Assembly (NCBI GenBank): GCA_045616665.1 | Contig: JAZLHE010000114.1 | Coordinates: forward strand, 1-64,000 | Source: RUG11690 sp045616665 | Lineage (GTDB): Bacteria; Bacteroidota; Bacteroidia; Bacteroidales; WCHB1-69 | Direction of reading: 5' to 3' | Length of the DNA stretch: 64,000 nt | Part shown: positions 53,001-61,429 of the stretch, in pieces | How the letters are laid out: every line of letters starts with the position of its first letter | Numbering within the stretch: the stretch's first letter is position 1 | Translations under genes and position numbers: made by a program | The notes under the pieces: generated by a model | The model's input: only the letters and a program-made list of their open reading frames with translations | The model's database searches: none | What the model was told of the DNA's origin: nothing

Positions 53001-54419
53001 TGCCAACAGACTGCAGTTGGTGTTTGCCGAAGAAGACTCTCCCACAGGACTAAAGCTGATAGTGCCGGCACTGCCATTGTAATTGGTAATCAACAGCAAA
53101 TACCATTGTCCTGTTTGGGCATTGGGAATATAACACCATTCGGTGGCTTGCGAGCTATAACTGCAGTCCACGATGTTTCCAACCGGATATCCGCCTAAAT
53201 TGTTTGAGTGGTCGCCGTTGGTAGGTCGGTGGCTGGAATGGTAGGTTAGATTTAAGGTATATTCTCCGTCGCAAAGTTTATTGACAAATTCAGTTTGATT
53301 GGCGGCGGAAAATGGTCCCCAACAGATAAAATCCACATCAATGCCGTATCCTGCCAAGTTGTGTTGTTCAATGTAGATGAGCAGGTCTCCGGGTGAAGAA
53401 ATCTGCATATAATACCAAGCTGGTCGCGGCGTTGAACTTAAACAGGAAACGGTGTTGGAACCAAGAAATGCAGATCCCGAAATTTCGCCTGTGCCCGAAG
53501 AATAGGTAATGCCGTATGGATTTTCATCGGTACAAAAAGGATGGATGCCATCGGGTGAACAAGGAGAACCATCCGTGGTGATGGGGGTGCTGCCTCCGCC
53601 TTGGCTGCCACATTCCACACAACGGATCCTAGCTGTCCAACCTGATTTTTGAACAGAACCGTCGGATTGAAACTTAAGGGTAAGGGCTCCGTGATTAGAG
53701 GTTACAGAAAAGGGGGACAATAAACCGGAGTAGGTTTCTATTAAATGGACACTCGTGCTATTCCCATCATAAATCATCAGTTTGTCAAAACTTGATTCAG
53801 TGTTAAAAGAAGTGAATTCGATTTGAAGACACTGTCCGGCTTCAGATGGGGTAAATGTTTGAGTATAAGTAACACTATTTGGATAGTCGCTATTGGCTCC
53901 GCCGGGATCATAAAACTGGATTTCTTCCCCACACGGTATGGTAATCGGGGTGTTGGTCATATTGATGGAGGAAGGAATGCTCCCACATTCCACACAAGAG
54001 ATTTCGGCTACCCACCCTGTGTTGTTGACAGAGCCGTCAGAATGGAATATGAAGGTAAGTGCCCCTGTTGTGCTGGTAATAAGTCCTGGAGAATTGGTCC
54101 CGCAAAATTTGCCGAGAAATATGCCGTTGACACTATTCCCGTCATAAATCTCGAGATAATCGAATGAACACGTGGAACTGCTTTCCAACGAAAAAGAAGA
54201 AAAACTGACCTGAAGACATTGGGATGATTGGGCGGCGGAAAAAGTTTGCGTGTAGTTGCTGCTATTGGAATAGTTGTTAGTTCCGCCTGGATCATAAAAA
54301 TGTATGGTTTGTCCAGTCTGAACGGTCACGGGAGTGTTGCTCATATTATAGGTTTGCGCATAGACACCATGGCTGGCTAACAGCCATATCAGTATCCATA
54401 TTTTCGTAAACCTTTTCAT
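50067..54419 (-). CDS. Giant T9SS type B secreted protein with CUB and Cys repeats
   Basis: This 1450-residue protein has a signal peptide (IWILIWLLASHGVYAQ) and two CUB-like domains, each starting NMSNTP/NMTNTP with FYDPGG and YDGNS. Next is a module shared with the neighbour gene (PFCTDENPYGITYSSGTG and PAWYYMQISSPGDLLIYI), then Ig-like/PKD-like segments. Seven repeats of about 48 residues with a central Cys-x-x-(F/Y)TW follow, then a PKD domain (WHWDFGDGENSDEW). A gliding-motility-associated type B sorting domain ends the protein (LYLPSAFIP, VIFDRSGSVVF-like core, GWDGKINKKLAPQGTYGY). It should be exported by T9SS and act on the surface, perhaps in adhesion or gliding; no enzyme motif is seen. 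Confidence 0.85.
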   Translation of the reverse strand: MKRFTKIWILIWLLASHGVYAQTYNMSNTPVTVQTGQTIHFYDPGGTNNYSNSSNYTQTFSAAQSSQCLQVSFSSFSLESSSTCSFDYLEIYDGNSVNGIFLGKFCGTNSPGLITSTTGALTFIFHSDGSVNNTGWVAEISCVECGSIPSSINMTNTPITIPCGEEIQFYDPGGANSDYPNSVTYTQTFTPSEAGQCLQIEFTSFNTESSFDKLMIYDGNSTSVHLIETYSGLLSPFSVTSNHGALTLKFQSDGSVQKSGWTARIRCVECGSQGGGSTPITTDGSPCSPDGIHPFCTDENPYGITYSSGTGEISGSAFLGSNTVSCLSSTPRPAWYYMQISSPGDLLIYIEQHNLAGYGIDVDFICWGPFSAANQTEFVNKLCDGEYTLNLTYHSSHRPTNGDHSNNLGGYPVGNIVDCSYSSQATEWCYIPNAQTGQWYLLLITNYNGSAGTISFSPVGESSSANTNCSLLAPFTSNEPLCNGDTLILTCENPTEGASYYWSGPNGWSATTQEPSIEIPNCTISMSGEYSLYITAAEGSSDTSSINVNIYAIPEVSLSGTKDTICKGESVTLQASGAASYSWLPTSSNQATRTLSPSTTTTYIVTGSSNGCSSSDSLTVVVHPKPTITISTDPETAVVCQGDTAILHASGASNYQWRKTTDTTTLSHSDSLCVAPTTNSSYRVIGTSEYGCTSSTTKSISVRNRPTPSISGADYVCIGDSIILSCSNSSSYRWNTGETSRNIRVSPTEDTDYEVTVTNSYGCTGTATKHIEAYPTTSTVLYDTACNSYTWHGNNYFESGTYIYQQSNESGCENTDTLHLTINLTIETTEEITACHSFTWIDDSTYTQSTNEPTVRLTTVDGCDSIVHLHLTIFPIEESTESINACDSFTWIDGQTYYASTTEPSFTLNSIHGCDSVVHLHLNLNHSVEAIDSIVACDNYTWIDGQTYTQSTSEPTFRMTTVNGCDSIRRLHLTILHSSSSIENIEVCDSYTWINGQTYTQSTNEPTYTLTNAAGCDSIVHLQLTVHHSIEQTETVSVCDSFTWIDGQTYTQSTNEPTITMTTINGCDSIVHLNLTIFHPHHDSENIIVCEPYTWHGTTYTQSGDYLYEHQDSHGCNQVDTLHLRITTAPELTINLIHDATCNLNNGEIKLQTTGGVEPYTYLYMPEETPAHFDHLAPGSYHLQVIDSIGCLGENQFDIENIVHQVNLVATEPAHCGQADGSVSIIATGGFSQFLYQWPAPIVSNTNEAEAVPAGEYTVSVIDSNGCSIDLPFSIENEPGPRACFYFTHINDYAMEVVNCTQNVASWHWDFGDGENSDEWQPTHNYAQTGRYEVSLTVKDDFNCENTNSEIYVINEIPTLYLPSAFIPESDIAENRVFKPIGNSIGTENYEMIIFDRSGSVVFVSHHPDLGWDGKINKKLAPQGTYGYQIQYQTIDGIPASTHGSVILLR
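51040..52090 (-). repeat. Seven ~48-residue Cys/TW repeats
   Basis: Within the giant T9SS protein, seven units of about 144 bp lie in tandem. Five are of the form CDSFTWIDGQTYTQSTNEPT followed by GCDSIVHLxLT; the first and last are variants with TWHG instead of TWIDG. Each unit has two cysteines that could form a disulphide. Confidence 0.85.
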
Positions 54420-54450
54420 CGTAGATTAAAATTAGTTGTGATAGTAAAAA

Positions 54451-54480
54451 ACAGCCACCCATAAAGTGGCTGTCTGTATT
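54451..54480 (-). terminator. Terminator between the two T9SS type B genes
   Basis: acagccac / gtggctgt 8-bp stem with a 7-nt loop. On the minus strand it is followed by a T6 run (54445-54450), so it ends transcription of the gene at 54498-56576. The two paralogues are thus separate units. Confidence 0.8.
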
Positions 54481-54497
54481 AAGTATTTGAAATAGTC

Positions 54498-56576
54498 TTA
54501 TCGAATGAGTGTAAAGCTGCCTTCTTTTTCGAACTTGTTGCCGTTGACATCTTTGTATTTCAGGTAATAGACATAAACGCCTGTCGGTGCAAGCTTGCCG
54601 TCGCTTAACTTGCCGTCCCAGCCGAGTTCGGGATTGATGCTGGCGAAAACCTGGGTGCCGCGGCGGTCATAAACAACCCACAGGAAGTCTTCCACTTGAA
54701 TGGTGCGACCCACAATCTGCATAATGTCGTTGAGTCCGTCGCCATTAGGCGTGAAGGCATTGGGGAAATAGACGGGACCGTTAATCAGATAGTCCTGTTT
54801 CAAGGAATCCATACATTGATGTTCGTCAACAACCAACATTGACACGGTATAACGGCCAGGGTCGGCATATTCGTGTTCAGGATTGACATCAACGGAAGTG
54901 ACGGCATCTCCGAAATCCCAGAAATAACTGTTGTTGCTTCCGCCGGTGGTGCAGTTGGTGATACTTAAATGCACGTCGTCGTTGCTGGCGAAGACGAAGC
55001 AGGCACTTGGACCGGGAACATTTTCAACTTCAATGTTTTGTGTTTTGGAGCATCCGACTTGGTCAGTGGCGGTCACAGTGTATGTGCCCCCCAGCAGCTG
55101 GTTGGCAAGACTGTCGGTGAAAGTGGCGCCAGGACAAGTGAAAGTGAAACCGCCCGAACCACCTGTCATTTGCATAACAATGGTTCCGGTCTGTTTTTCG
55201 CAGTAGGAGGGACTTGTTTCAAAGCCAAAGATGATTTCTGGGTCAACCGTGATGGTGAAAGTCGTGTCGGCTTCGCATTGCGCGTCGGTTTTCACATTGA
55301 CCGAATAGTCGGTGGTGGCCAATGGCGTAACGTTGATAGAAGCCGAGGTGGCTCCCGTTGACCAGCGGTATTGCGTGCCGCCGGTAGCGGTCATATTGGT
55401 GCTTTCGCCATAGCAAAGTGCCGTCTTGTCAACGGTGATGCCTACGACAGGAATAGGATTGATGGTTACGATTTGTTCGTTTACACCGGTGCATTCGTTT
55501 TGGGTTTGAATCAAGACAAATTGCAGGTTCTCGTTAGTGGTAGGGTAAGCCACGGAATTTACATTTTGCGCAAACATCGCATAATCGCCGCCGATAGGTC
55601 TAACCGACCATCTGTAGGTCGCTCCCGGTTCGGGATTGTGAACAGCCAAGTGGACGCTGTCGCCTGCGCATACGGAGAAGTTGTCCGACGAGGTCATAAC
55701 GGGGGTCGGGGTGGCGTTGACTACGACAGAAACGAGGGCTTCGTTGGAATGTTGAGAAATTCCGGTTATATTCATGTGCCATTCGCCACTCATATCGGGG
55801 GTAGCATTGGGAATTTCAAGCACATCATTTTGGGTGGAGTAACTATAGGCAGTACCGGGAAGGTTCCAGTTGTAGGTGGCACCGTCGTGGGGAGCCGTAC
55901 AGATTAATTGCAAAGTTTGTCCTTCGCAGATGGGAGAGTTGCAGTCTGCGCTGTTGAGCAGGTTGCAGTTGGTAGTGGCAGTGGAGGCGGAAGCAACGGG
56001 ACTAAAGGAAATGGTACCCGGGTCTTGAGAGTAGTTGGTAATGAGCAGTAGATACCATTGACCTTGCTGGGCATTGGGAATGTAACACCATTCTGTTGCG
56101 GCTGCATTATAACTGCAATCTACCACGCCGCCGTCAGGATAACCACCCATATCGCCATTGTGGTTGCCGTTAGTAGGACGATGGCTTCCGTGACTTGTGG
56201 TTCCTAAAGTGAAAGTATGATTGCATAATTTAGTAACGAAATCAGACTGATTTTGAGCTTCAAAAGGACCCCAACAGACAAAATCGACATCACCTGGTTG
56301 GGTGATGTATATCAGGAGGTTCCCTGGAGAGGCAATCTGCATATAATACCAGGCAGGACAAGGGGTGGTTGAACAGCAGGAAATGCTGGTGCTGCCTAAA
56401 AAAGCCGAGGCGTTGCCTTCTGTCCCAGAAGGGAATGTTATACCGTAAGGGTTGTCATCCGTGCAAAAGGGAAGTGCATAATCTGGACAAGGAGATCCCG
56501 CAGGACTTGATTGGGCAAAGGCAACTATAGAAATTGCGAAGAAGATTAAGCTGAGAATAAAACTTTTACGCATCAT
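54498..56576 (-). CDS. T9SS type B secreted protein, paralogue of neighbour
   Basis: I set the start at 56576 (or ATG 56573): MMRKSFILSLIFFAISIVAFAQ is a signal peptide and a -7 box (56600-56607) lies 24 bp upstream, whereas the longer frame to 56711 starts before the promoter. The protein (about 692 residues) starts with PFCTDDNPYGITFPSGTEG and PAWYYMQIASPGNLLIYI, close to part of the giant neighbour. Ig-like domains and a PKD domain (YFWDFGDAVTSVDVNPEHEY) follow. It ends with a clear type B sorting domain (YFPNAFTPNGDGLNDIMQI, VYDRRGTQVF, GWDGKLSDGKLAPTGVYVYY). Surface or secreted protein of unknown activity. Confidence 0.87.
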   Translation of the reverse strand: MMRKSFILSLIFFAISIVAFAQSSPAGSPCPDYALPFCTDDNPYGITFPSGTEGNASAFLGSTSISCCSTTPCPAWYYMQIASPGNLLIYITQPGDVDFVCWGPFEAQNQSDFVTKLCNHTFTLGTTSHGSHRPTNGNHNGDMGGYPDGGVVDCSYNAAATEWCYIPNAQQGQWYLLLITNYSQDPGTISFSPVASASTATTNCNLLNSADCNSPICEGQTLQLICTAPHDGATYNWNLPGTAYSYSTQNDVLEIPNATPDMSGEWHMNITGISQHSNEALVSVVVNATPTPVMTSSDNFSVCAGDSVHLAVHNPEPGATYRWSVRPIGGDYAMFAQNVNSVAYPTTNENLQFVLIQTQNECTGVNEQIVTINPIPVVGITVDKTALCYGESTNMTATGGTQYRWSTGATSASINVTPLATTDYSVNVKTDAQCEADTTFTITVDPEIIFGFETSPSYCEKQTGTIVMQMTGGSGGFTFTCPGATFTDSLANQLLGGTYTVTATDQVGCSKTQNIEVENVPGPSACFVFASNDDVHLSITNCTTGGSNNSYFWDFGDAVTSVDVNPEHEYADPGRYTVSMLVVDEHQCMDSLKQDYLINGPVYFPNAFTPNGDGLNDIMQIVGRTIQVEDFLWVVYDRRGTQVFASINPELGWDGKLSDGKLAPTGVYVYYLKYKDVNGNKFEKEGSFTLIR

Positions 56577-56599
56577 AATATAATATGTTATTGTGTTTG

Positions 56600-56607
56600 C
56601 AAAAATA
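56600..56607 (-). promoter_or_regulatory. -7 box for the T9SS type B gene
   Basis: TATTTTTG on the minus strand; it supports translation start at 56576 or 56573. Confidence 0.5.
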
Positions 56608-57198
56608 CTCAATTTTTTAATATAGACGAAATTTTTGCAAAAATGTTGCCTGGTGGTGAAAAATTTTTTTTTATCAGGAGCAAAAAAGTAAACAAAGAAA
56701 GGTCGCGCCACGATTTGTCACGCAATCCGCTTAGAAGGCGGAGGATGTAAAGCACTGCGTCTCCGCTAATCGAGCATCCATTTCCGTTCTCGGAGAGAAC
56801 GTGTCTTCATTACCCCACGTCAGGACGTACGAAGTGAAGTCTTGACGTGGGGTAACGCCAAGGTCGGGCATCTAAGCTTCTCGGAGAGAAGCCACCTCAC
56901 TGAATAATGGGAGTGATTGGGTTGGGGATTCCGCTGTGCTCCCTCCGGTCGCTTGCGGAATGGTGGAATTTGCGGGGTGGAAAACCTGATGGGCGGCGGC
57001 GCAAGGTTGTGTGTTATGGTCGGCGAGTGGTGGCCGCAGGCCGGGGTGGTTGCTTCCGACCGGGAACCGCCCCTGACTGCGAGTTTCATTGATGCCTGCG
57101 AGATGGTATAACTGATAAAAAAACAAAACAAATATGGAAATATAGAAATTTTTCGCATTTTAATTATTGAAACATTGTTCATCTAAATAAAAAAATCG

Positions 57199-57206
57199 TA
57201 TTTTTG
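57199..57206 (+). promoter_or_regulatory. -7 box for mscL
   Basis: TATTTTTG, 42 bp before the ATG at 57249. Confidence 0.55.
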
Positions 57207-57248
57207 CATTTCAAAAAATGAAAAATTAATCTAATTAAAATTGTTATT

Positions 57249-57671
57249 ATGAGTGCTTTTTTGAAAGAATTTAAACAATTTGCCATGCGCGGCAATGTCG
57301 TGGATATGGCAGTCGGTATCATCATTGGTGGTGCTTTCGGTAAAATCGTTTCCTCTTTGGTGGAAGACATCATTATGCCTCCTATCGGTTATTTGATCGG
57401 TGGCGTGAAATTTTCGGAATTGAGCGTCAAATTCCCGGCTTTCATTGAAGGCGTGGAACCTGTTACCTGGAATTATGGCAACTTCATTCAGGTCACCATT
57501 GATTTCATCATTGTAGCTTTCGCCGTATTTTTGTTGGTAAAAGGTATCAACAAACTTTCTTCTTTGAAAAAGAAAGAGGAAGAAGCACCTGCTGCTCCGG
57601 CTGAACCGGTACCAAGCAAGGAAGAAGTATTGCTTTCGGAAATCAGAGATTTGTTGAAACAGAAAAACTAA
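57249..57671 (+). CDS. mscL: Large-conductance mechanosensitive channel MscL
   Basis: This 140-residue protein has the MscL N-terminus and first pore helix (EFKQFAMRGNVVDMAVGIII), a periplasmic loop and a second helix (VTIDFIIVAFAVFLLVKGI). A charged cytoplasmic tail ends with a helix (SEIRDLLKQK). It forms a homopentamer in the inner membrane that opens at extreme turgor. Length is normal. A terminator follows. Together with the MscS-like gene at 32674 the window has two osmotic safety valves. Confidence 0.95.
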   Translation: MSAFLKEFKQFAMRGNVVDMAVGIIIGGAFGKIVSSLVEDIIMPPIGYLIGGVKFSELSVKFPAFIEGVEPVTWNYGNFIQVTIDFIIVAFAVFLLVKGINKLSSLKKKEEEAPAAPAEPVPSKEEVLLSEIRDLLKQKN

Positions 57672-57691
57672 TATCAACCTGTGTTTTCTTG

Positions 57692-57727
57692 TAAGGGGTG
57701 GCCGAAAGGTCACCCCTTATGCGTTTT
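57692..57727 (+). terminator. Terminator after mscL
   Basis: A stem of about 12 bp (taaggggtggcc / ggtcacccctta, one G-U pair) with a gaaa tetraloop and a downstream T5 run. Confidence 0.88.
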
Positions 57728-57970
57728 TCCGGAACGGTTTTTGGAGATTAAGAGATTCCGCCCTCCGCTTCGCGTCAGCGGAATGGAGGAAAGTCTTTAG
57801 GCAGGAAGTGGCGGCGACGGAAAGTAACTGCGATTTAGTTCGGACACTTTGTCGCCGCGAACATCTCTACATGATTATGCGGGATAATTCAGATGCAAAT
57901 TAACAAATTTTAAGTTTTTGATGGGTGCAAACGAAAAAAATTGTATTTTTGCAGTTTAATTTGAAAAAAT
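57728..57970. other. Intergenic gap before the DUF819 gene
   Basis: GC-rich stretch at 57755-57865 containing gacactttgtcgccgcg (its complement resembles 35375-35400), then AT-rich sequence with the -7 box TATTTTTG at 57944-57951. No gene seen. Confidence 0.45.
57944..57951 (+). promoter_or_regulatory. -7 box for the DUF819 gene
   Basis: TATTTTTG, 19 bp before the ATG at 57971. Confidence 0.55.
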
Positions 57971-59146
57971 ATGAATGTCGCATTAATTACCTTGGTCTAT
58001 ATTTTTGCCCCGGTTATCATCATCTGTCTGTATAATCGCTTTTCGTGGGTGAAAAAAGTCGGAACAGTGATTTTAGCTTACGCGGTGGGTATTATTATGG
58101 CTCTGTGCGGATTGATTCCAACGGGCGATGCCGCTGGTGCCAAAGAACTGGAATCCATCAGTAAAACCCTGATGAACGTGGCGGTGCCAATCGCTATTCC
58201 CTTGATGCTTTTCAATTCCGATTTCAAGTTGTGGACCAAGTCGCTGCCCAAGACTTTTGTCGCTCTGATTACGGGCTTGGTGGCTATCGTAATCGCGGTA
58301 GTTTCCGGCTATTTCGTTTTCCGCAATGCCGGCATTACAGATTTTGAGAACGTGGCAGCTATGATGACAGGCATCTATACGGGTGGTACCTTGAACTTTT
58401 TCGCTTTGGGTTCGGCCCTTCAGGTGGATCAGACGATTATCGTAATTGCCTATACCTTTGAAATGCTGGTGACTTTCCCGTTTATCCTCTTTTTGGTGGC
58501 CGGTGGGTACAAGTTGTTTCGTAAGCTTTTGCCAGGAACAGAACAACACGTCTCTGACGCGAAAGATGATGTTATGGTGAAGGATGAAAGCTTTGAAGAA
58601 TACAAGGGAATGTTTGCCAAAGGCGTTTTCGGAAAAATGATGTTGGGCTTGCTTTTGTCCATAGCGATGCTGGCCGTCAGTGCCGGACTTTCCCTGCTCA
58701 TTACCGGAAAGTTGAACGAGTTGGTGGTGATCTTGACGATTACGACATTGGCTATCGTGGCTTCATTTTCCGAAAAGGTGCGCAATCTTCCCAAGACTTT
58801 TGAGTTGGGAATGTTCTTTATCCTGATTTTCAGCGTGGTGGTGGCTTCGCAGTTCAATATTTATAGCGTGGATACTTCCGCAATAGCCGTGATGGGCTTT
58901 ATCGCCTTCGTCTTGCTCGTGGCATTGTGTATCCATCTGATTCTGTCTCGCATCTTCAAGGTTCACGGTGACTTGTTTACGGTGGCTCAGGTGGGATTGC
59001 TCTGTTCGCCCCCGTTTATTCCTCCTGTGGTGGGTGCAATGGGAAACAGGAAGGTGCTGATTAGCGGTATCGTCATCGGTTTGGTGGGCTATGCCGTGGG
59101 TACTTATCTCGGACTGCTGATTTCGGTGCTGTTGAACGCTTTATAA
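57971..59146 (+). CDS. DUF819 family membrane protein
   Basis: This 391-residue protein has about ten hydrophobic helices and the DUF819 pattern: KTLMNVAVPIAIPLMLFNSDF, MMTGIYTGGTLNFFALGSAL and a C-terminal SPPFIPPVVGAMGNRKVLI. DUF819 proteins are inner-membrane proteins related to transporters with a repeated five-helix unit; the substrate is not established. It has its own promoter and is followed after 20 bp by the lipoprotein gene. Confidence 0.88.
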   Translation: MNVALITLVYIFAPVIIICLYNRFSWVKKVGTVILAYAVGIIMALCGLIPTGDAAGAKELESISKTLMNVAVPIAIPLMLFNSDFKLWTKSLPKTFVALITGLVAIVIAVVSGYFVFRNAGITDFENVAAMMTGIYTGGTLNFFALGSALQVDQTIIVIAYTFEMLVTFPFILFLVAGGYKLFRKLLPGTEQHVSDAKDDVMVKDESFEEYKGMFAKGVFGKMMLGLLLSIAMLAVSAGLSLLITGKLNELVVILTITTLAIVASFSEKVRNLPKTFELGMFFILIFSVVVASQFNIYSVDTSAIAVMGFIAFVLLVALCIHLILSRIFKVHGDLFTVAQVGLLCSPPFIPPVVGAMGNRKVLISGIVIGLVGYAVGTYLGLLISVLLNAL

Positions 59147-59166
59147 CGTGTTATTTACATACTTAT

Positions 59167-59844
59167 ATGAAAATGAGAACTGTGAAATTTTTCTTGTCAT
59201 TGCTGTGCTGCGTGGCTTTGTTGACTTCGTGTACGAAAACCAAAAATGAATATTTTGAGGACGGAAGTCTGCAATCTTCCATTCAATATCGCTTCGGAAA
59301 GGAAACCGGCGTTAGCAAGTACTATTTTATCAATGCTCCTCATCCATTGAAAATAATGATGGAAATGAAGGATGGTAAGCGTAACGGAAATTTTGTGAAG
59401 TATTATATCAATGGAAAAGTGGAGACGCGTTGTACGTATAAAGATGATTTGGAGGAGGGTTTAGAGGAAAACTTCAGTATTTATGGCTATAAGGTTTCAG
59501 ATATTCATTTTCTTCACGGTAAAAAACACGGTCCCATCGTTTATTATCACGAAAACGGGGAAATCAAGGAGCATGGTTCTTTTGCCGAAGATATGTTTGA
59601 TGGACATTGGACTTATTATGATGAACGCGGAGTTATGGTAGGTGAAGGCGATTTTGACAAGGGAACGGGTGTTCAAAAGGGCTTTAATGCCAATGGAAAT
59701 ATTACTCGAATAATTCATTACGTCAATAATGTGAAAAACGGGGAAGAAATTGAGTTGAGCAACGATGGCGATACGCTGAAAGTGACCGTTTTTGAAAACG
59801 ACCGTATTGTAAGCGTGAACGGAGAATCTGTGACCAATGAGTAA
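59167..59844 (+). CDS. YwqK/MORN-like repeat lipoprotein
   Basis: This 225-residue protein has a lipoprotein signal (FFLSLLCCVALLTSCTK) and repeated short strands typical of YwqK-type or MORN-like proteins: EYFEDGSLQSSIQY, KDGKRNGNFVKYYINGKVE, KHGPIVYYHENGEIKEHG and FDGHWTYYDERGVMVGEG. The family is often labelled toxin-antitoxin system YwqK antitoxin, but that name comes from one B. subtilis pair and no toxin is next to it here. It overlaps the OstA-like gene by 8 bp, which suggests a role in the outer membrane. Confidence 0.8.
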   Translation: MKMRTVKFFLSLLCCVALLTSCTKTKNEYFEDGSLQSSIQYRFGKETGVSKYYFINAPHPLKIMMEMKDGKRNGNFVKYYINGKVETRCTYKDDLEEGLEENFSIYGYKVSDIHFLHGKKHGPIVYYHENGEIKEHGSFAEDMFDGHWTYYDERGVMVGEGDFDKGTGVQKGFNANGNITRIIHYVNNVKNGEEIELSNDGDTLKVTVFENDRIVSVNGESVTNE

Positions 59845-61429
59845 AAAACACGTTTTTGTCGGTGTATTGATGCTTTTCCTGTGCTGGCTGTTGACGGGAT
59901 TTTGTGCATACGGTCAGTCAGATAAGAAGATTAACACGCGGGCAAAATTGTTGGAATACGACGAGGAATTGCTTCCCGGGGCACAGCGTCTGTTGGGCAA
60001 TGTGGTTTTTCAGCACGAAAATACAATCGGCTATTGCGATAGCGCCTATTATTATGAAAATGATAATTATTTGATTGCTTTTGGAAAGCCGGTAAAGATC
60101 TATATCGACGATTCTGTGCAGTTGTATGGCAAAAAGGTCTATTATGACGGCGACGCGAGAATGGCATCTATCGCCCGAGATGTGAAAATGGTTCACGACA
60201 ATGCGCGACTTTATTCTGATAGCTTGATTTATGACCTTAACGAAGAAGTTGGATATTATGTTACGGGCGGCGTGATGATCAATGAAGACGATACGCTGAA
60301 GAGTCAATTCGGACATTTCTATACCAAAACCAATGATGTAATCCTTGATAAAAACGTCCGACTGAATAGTCCGTCGTATTTGATGGATTGTGATTCGCTC
60401 AAGTATAATACGGCACAGGAAAAGGTCTATTTTATTTCTCGTACGCATTTGGTTTCTGACGAAAATGTCATTTATACTTCTTCAGGTTGGTACGAAACCA
60501 AAACCGATTTGGCCACGTTGACCGATGATGTGGAATTGTATAGCGGTTCCCAAACGCTGGTGGCCGATAGTGTGTATTACGATAAGAATCTTCGCTATGG
60601 TATTGGCTGGAACAATGTGGTGGTTTCCGATTCATCCAAAGGGTATATCCTGAAGGGGAATTATATGGAACATCACGAACTGGGCGGCTTTTCAACGGCT
60701 ACCGATAGTAACCAGTTGGTGCTGATTGACGAAAGTCGGGATTCGTTGTACCTTCATTCCGATACCTTGCGCATATTGATTGATTCGGTGCAGGAACCGC
60801 AGGTGATGATGGCGTTCAATCACGTTAAATTTTACCGCAAGGATATGCAGGGCGTTTGTGATTCATTGGTCTATAACGTGAATGATTCCACGATATTGAT
60901 GTTTTATAACCCCGTTTTATGGTCTGACGAAAATCAGTTGAGTGCCGATACCATTACTTTTTATTTGGTTGATTCCACCCACATGGAAATCAATTTGATA
61001 AAGGCGGGATTTATTGTGTCGTCGATGTTTGACGAAACGGAATTCAATCAGGTGAAGGGAAATCATATTACGGGTTATGTGGTGAATAAGCAGTTGACCA
61101 CGGTGAATGTCGTCAATAATGCGGAATGTGTTTATTTCATTATGGATGAAGACAGTGCGCTGATTGGCGTGAATACGTCGGCGACCAGCGAAATGAAAGT
61201 TTTGTTGACTGATAATCAGATTGACGGCATTGTGTTTTACAATGATCCAGACGGTAAGATTTATCCGGACAAGGAATTGCCTGACAAAGATCGTAGATTA
61301 AAGGATTTCCGTTGGCTGAATTTTTATCGGCCAGGAAGCATTGAGGATATATATGTCCGCCCGATTCCAAGAGTTAAGGGTTCGGAGCAATCAGCGCAGC
61401 CACCTTCAGATACCAGTCCGTCAGAATAA
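59837..61429 (+). CDS. OstA/LptA-like periplasmic protein
   Basis: This 530-residue protein has a signal peptide (LMLFLCWLLTGFCAYGQ) and several OstA-like (LptA/LptD N-terminal) segments made of repeated beta strands: RLLGNVVFQHENTIGYCDSA, MASIARDVKMVHDNARLYSD, GGVMINEDDTLKSQFGHFYT and LTDDVELYSGSQTLVAD. LptA-type jelly rolls form the bridge carrying lipopolysaccharide across the periplasm. Bacteroidota have this long OstA-like form, and a role in LPS transport is likely by family only. Its 3' end overlaps the convergent delta' gene by 56 bp. Confidence 0.88.
   Translation: MSKKHVFVGVLMLFLCWLLTGFCAYGQSDKKINTRAKLLEYDEELLPGAQRLLGNVVFQHENTIGYCDSAYYYENDNYLIAFGKPVKIYIDDSVQLYGKKVYYDGDARMASIARDVKMVHDNARLYSDSLIYDLNEEVGYYVTGGVMINEDDTLKSQFGHFYTKTNDVILDKNVRLNSPSYLMDCDSLKYNTAQEKVYFISRTHLVSDENVIYTSSGWYETKTDLATLTDDVELYSGSQTLVADSVYYDKNLRYGIGWNNVVVSDSSKGYILKGNYMEHHELGGFSTATDSNQLVLIDESRDSLYLHSDTLRILIDSVQEPQVMMAFNHVKFYRKDMQGVCDSLVYNVNDSTILMFYNPVLWSDENQLSADTITFYLVDSTHMEINLIKAGFIVSSMFDETEFNQVKGNHITGYVVNKQLTTVNVVNNAECVYFIMDEDSALIGVNTSATSEMKVLLTDNQIDGIVFYNDPDGKIYPDKELPDKDRRLKDFRWLNFYRPGSIEDIYVRPIPRVKGSEQSAQPPSDTSPSE

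Larger units (their letters stand above)
56577..57248. other. Long intergenic region with hairpin, before mscL
   Basis: 672 bp without a credible gene. It holds a near-perfect inverted repeat (ttaccccacgtcaggac at 56810-56826 with its complement at 56839-56855), two cggagagaa motifs (56791 and 56882 regions) and a GC-rich part at 56930-57090, whose open frames on both strands look random. The end carries the mscL promoter. Confidence 0.5.

Noticed and set aside
56820..57182. Open frames on both strands in the mscL upstream gap
   Set aside because: Codon use looks random, frames overlap each other, and no homology pattern or promoter supports them.
59167..59844. Calling the YwqK-like gene a toxin-antitoxin component
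   Set aside because: No toxin gene is adjacent; the protein is a lipoprotein overlapping an OstA-like gene, so the family label is misleading here.
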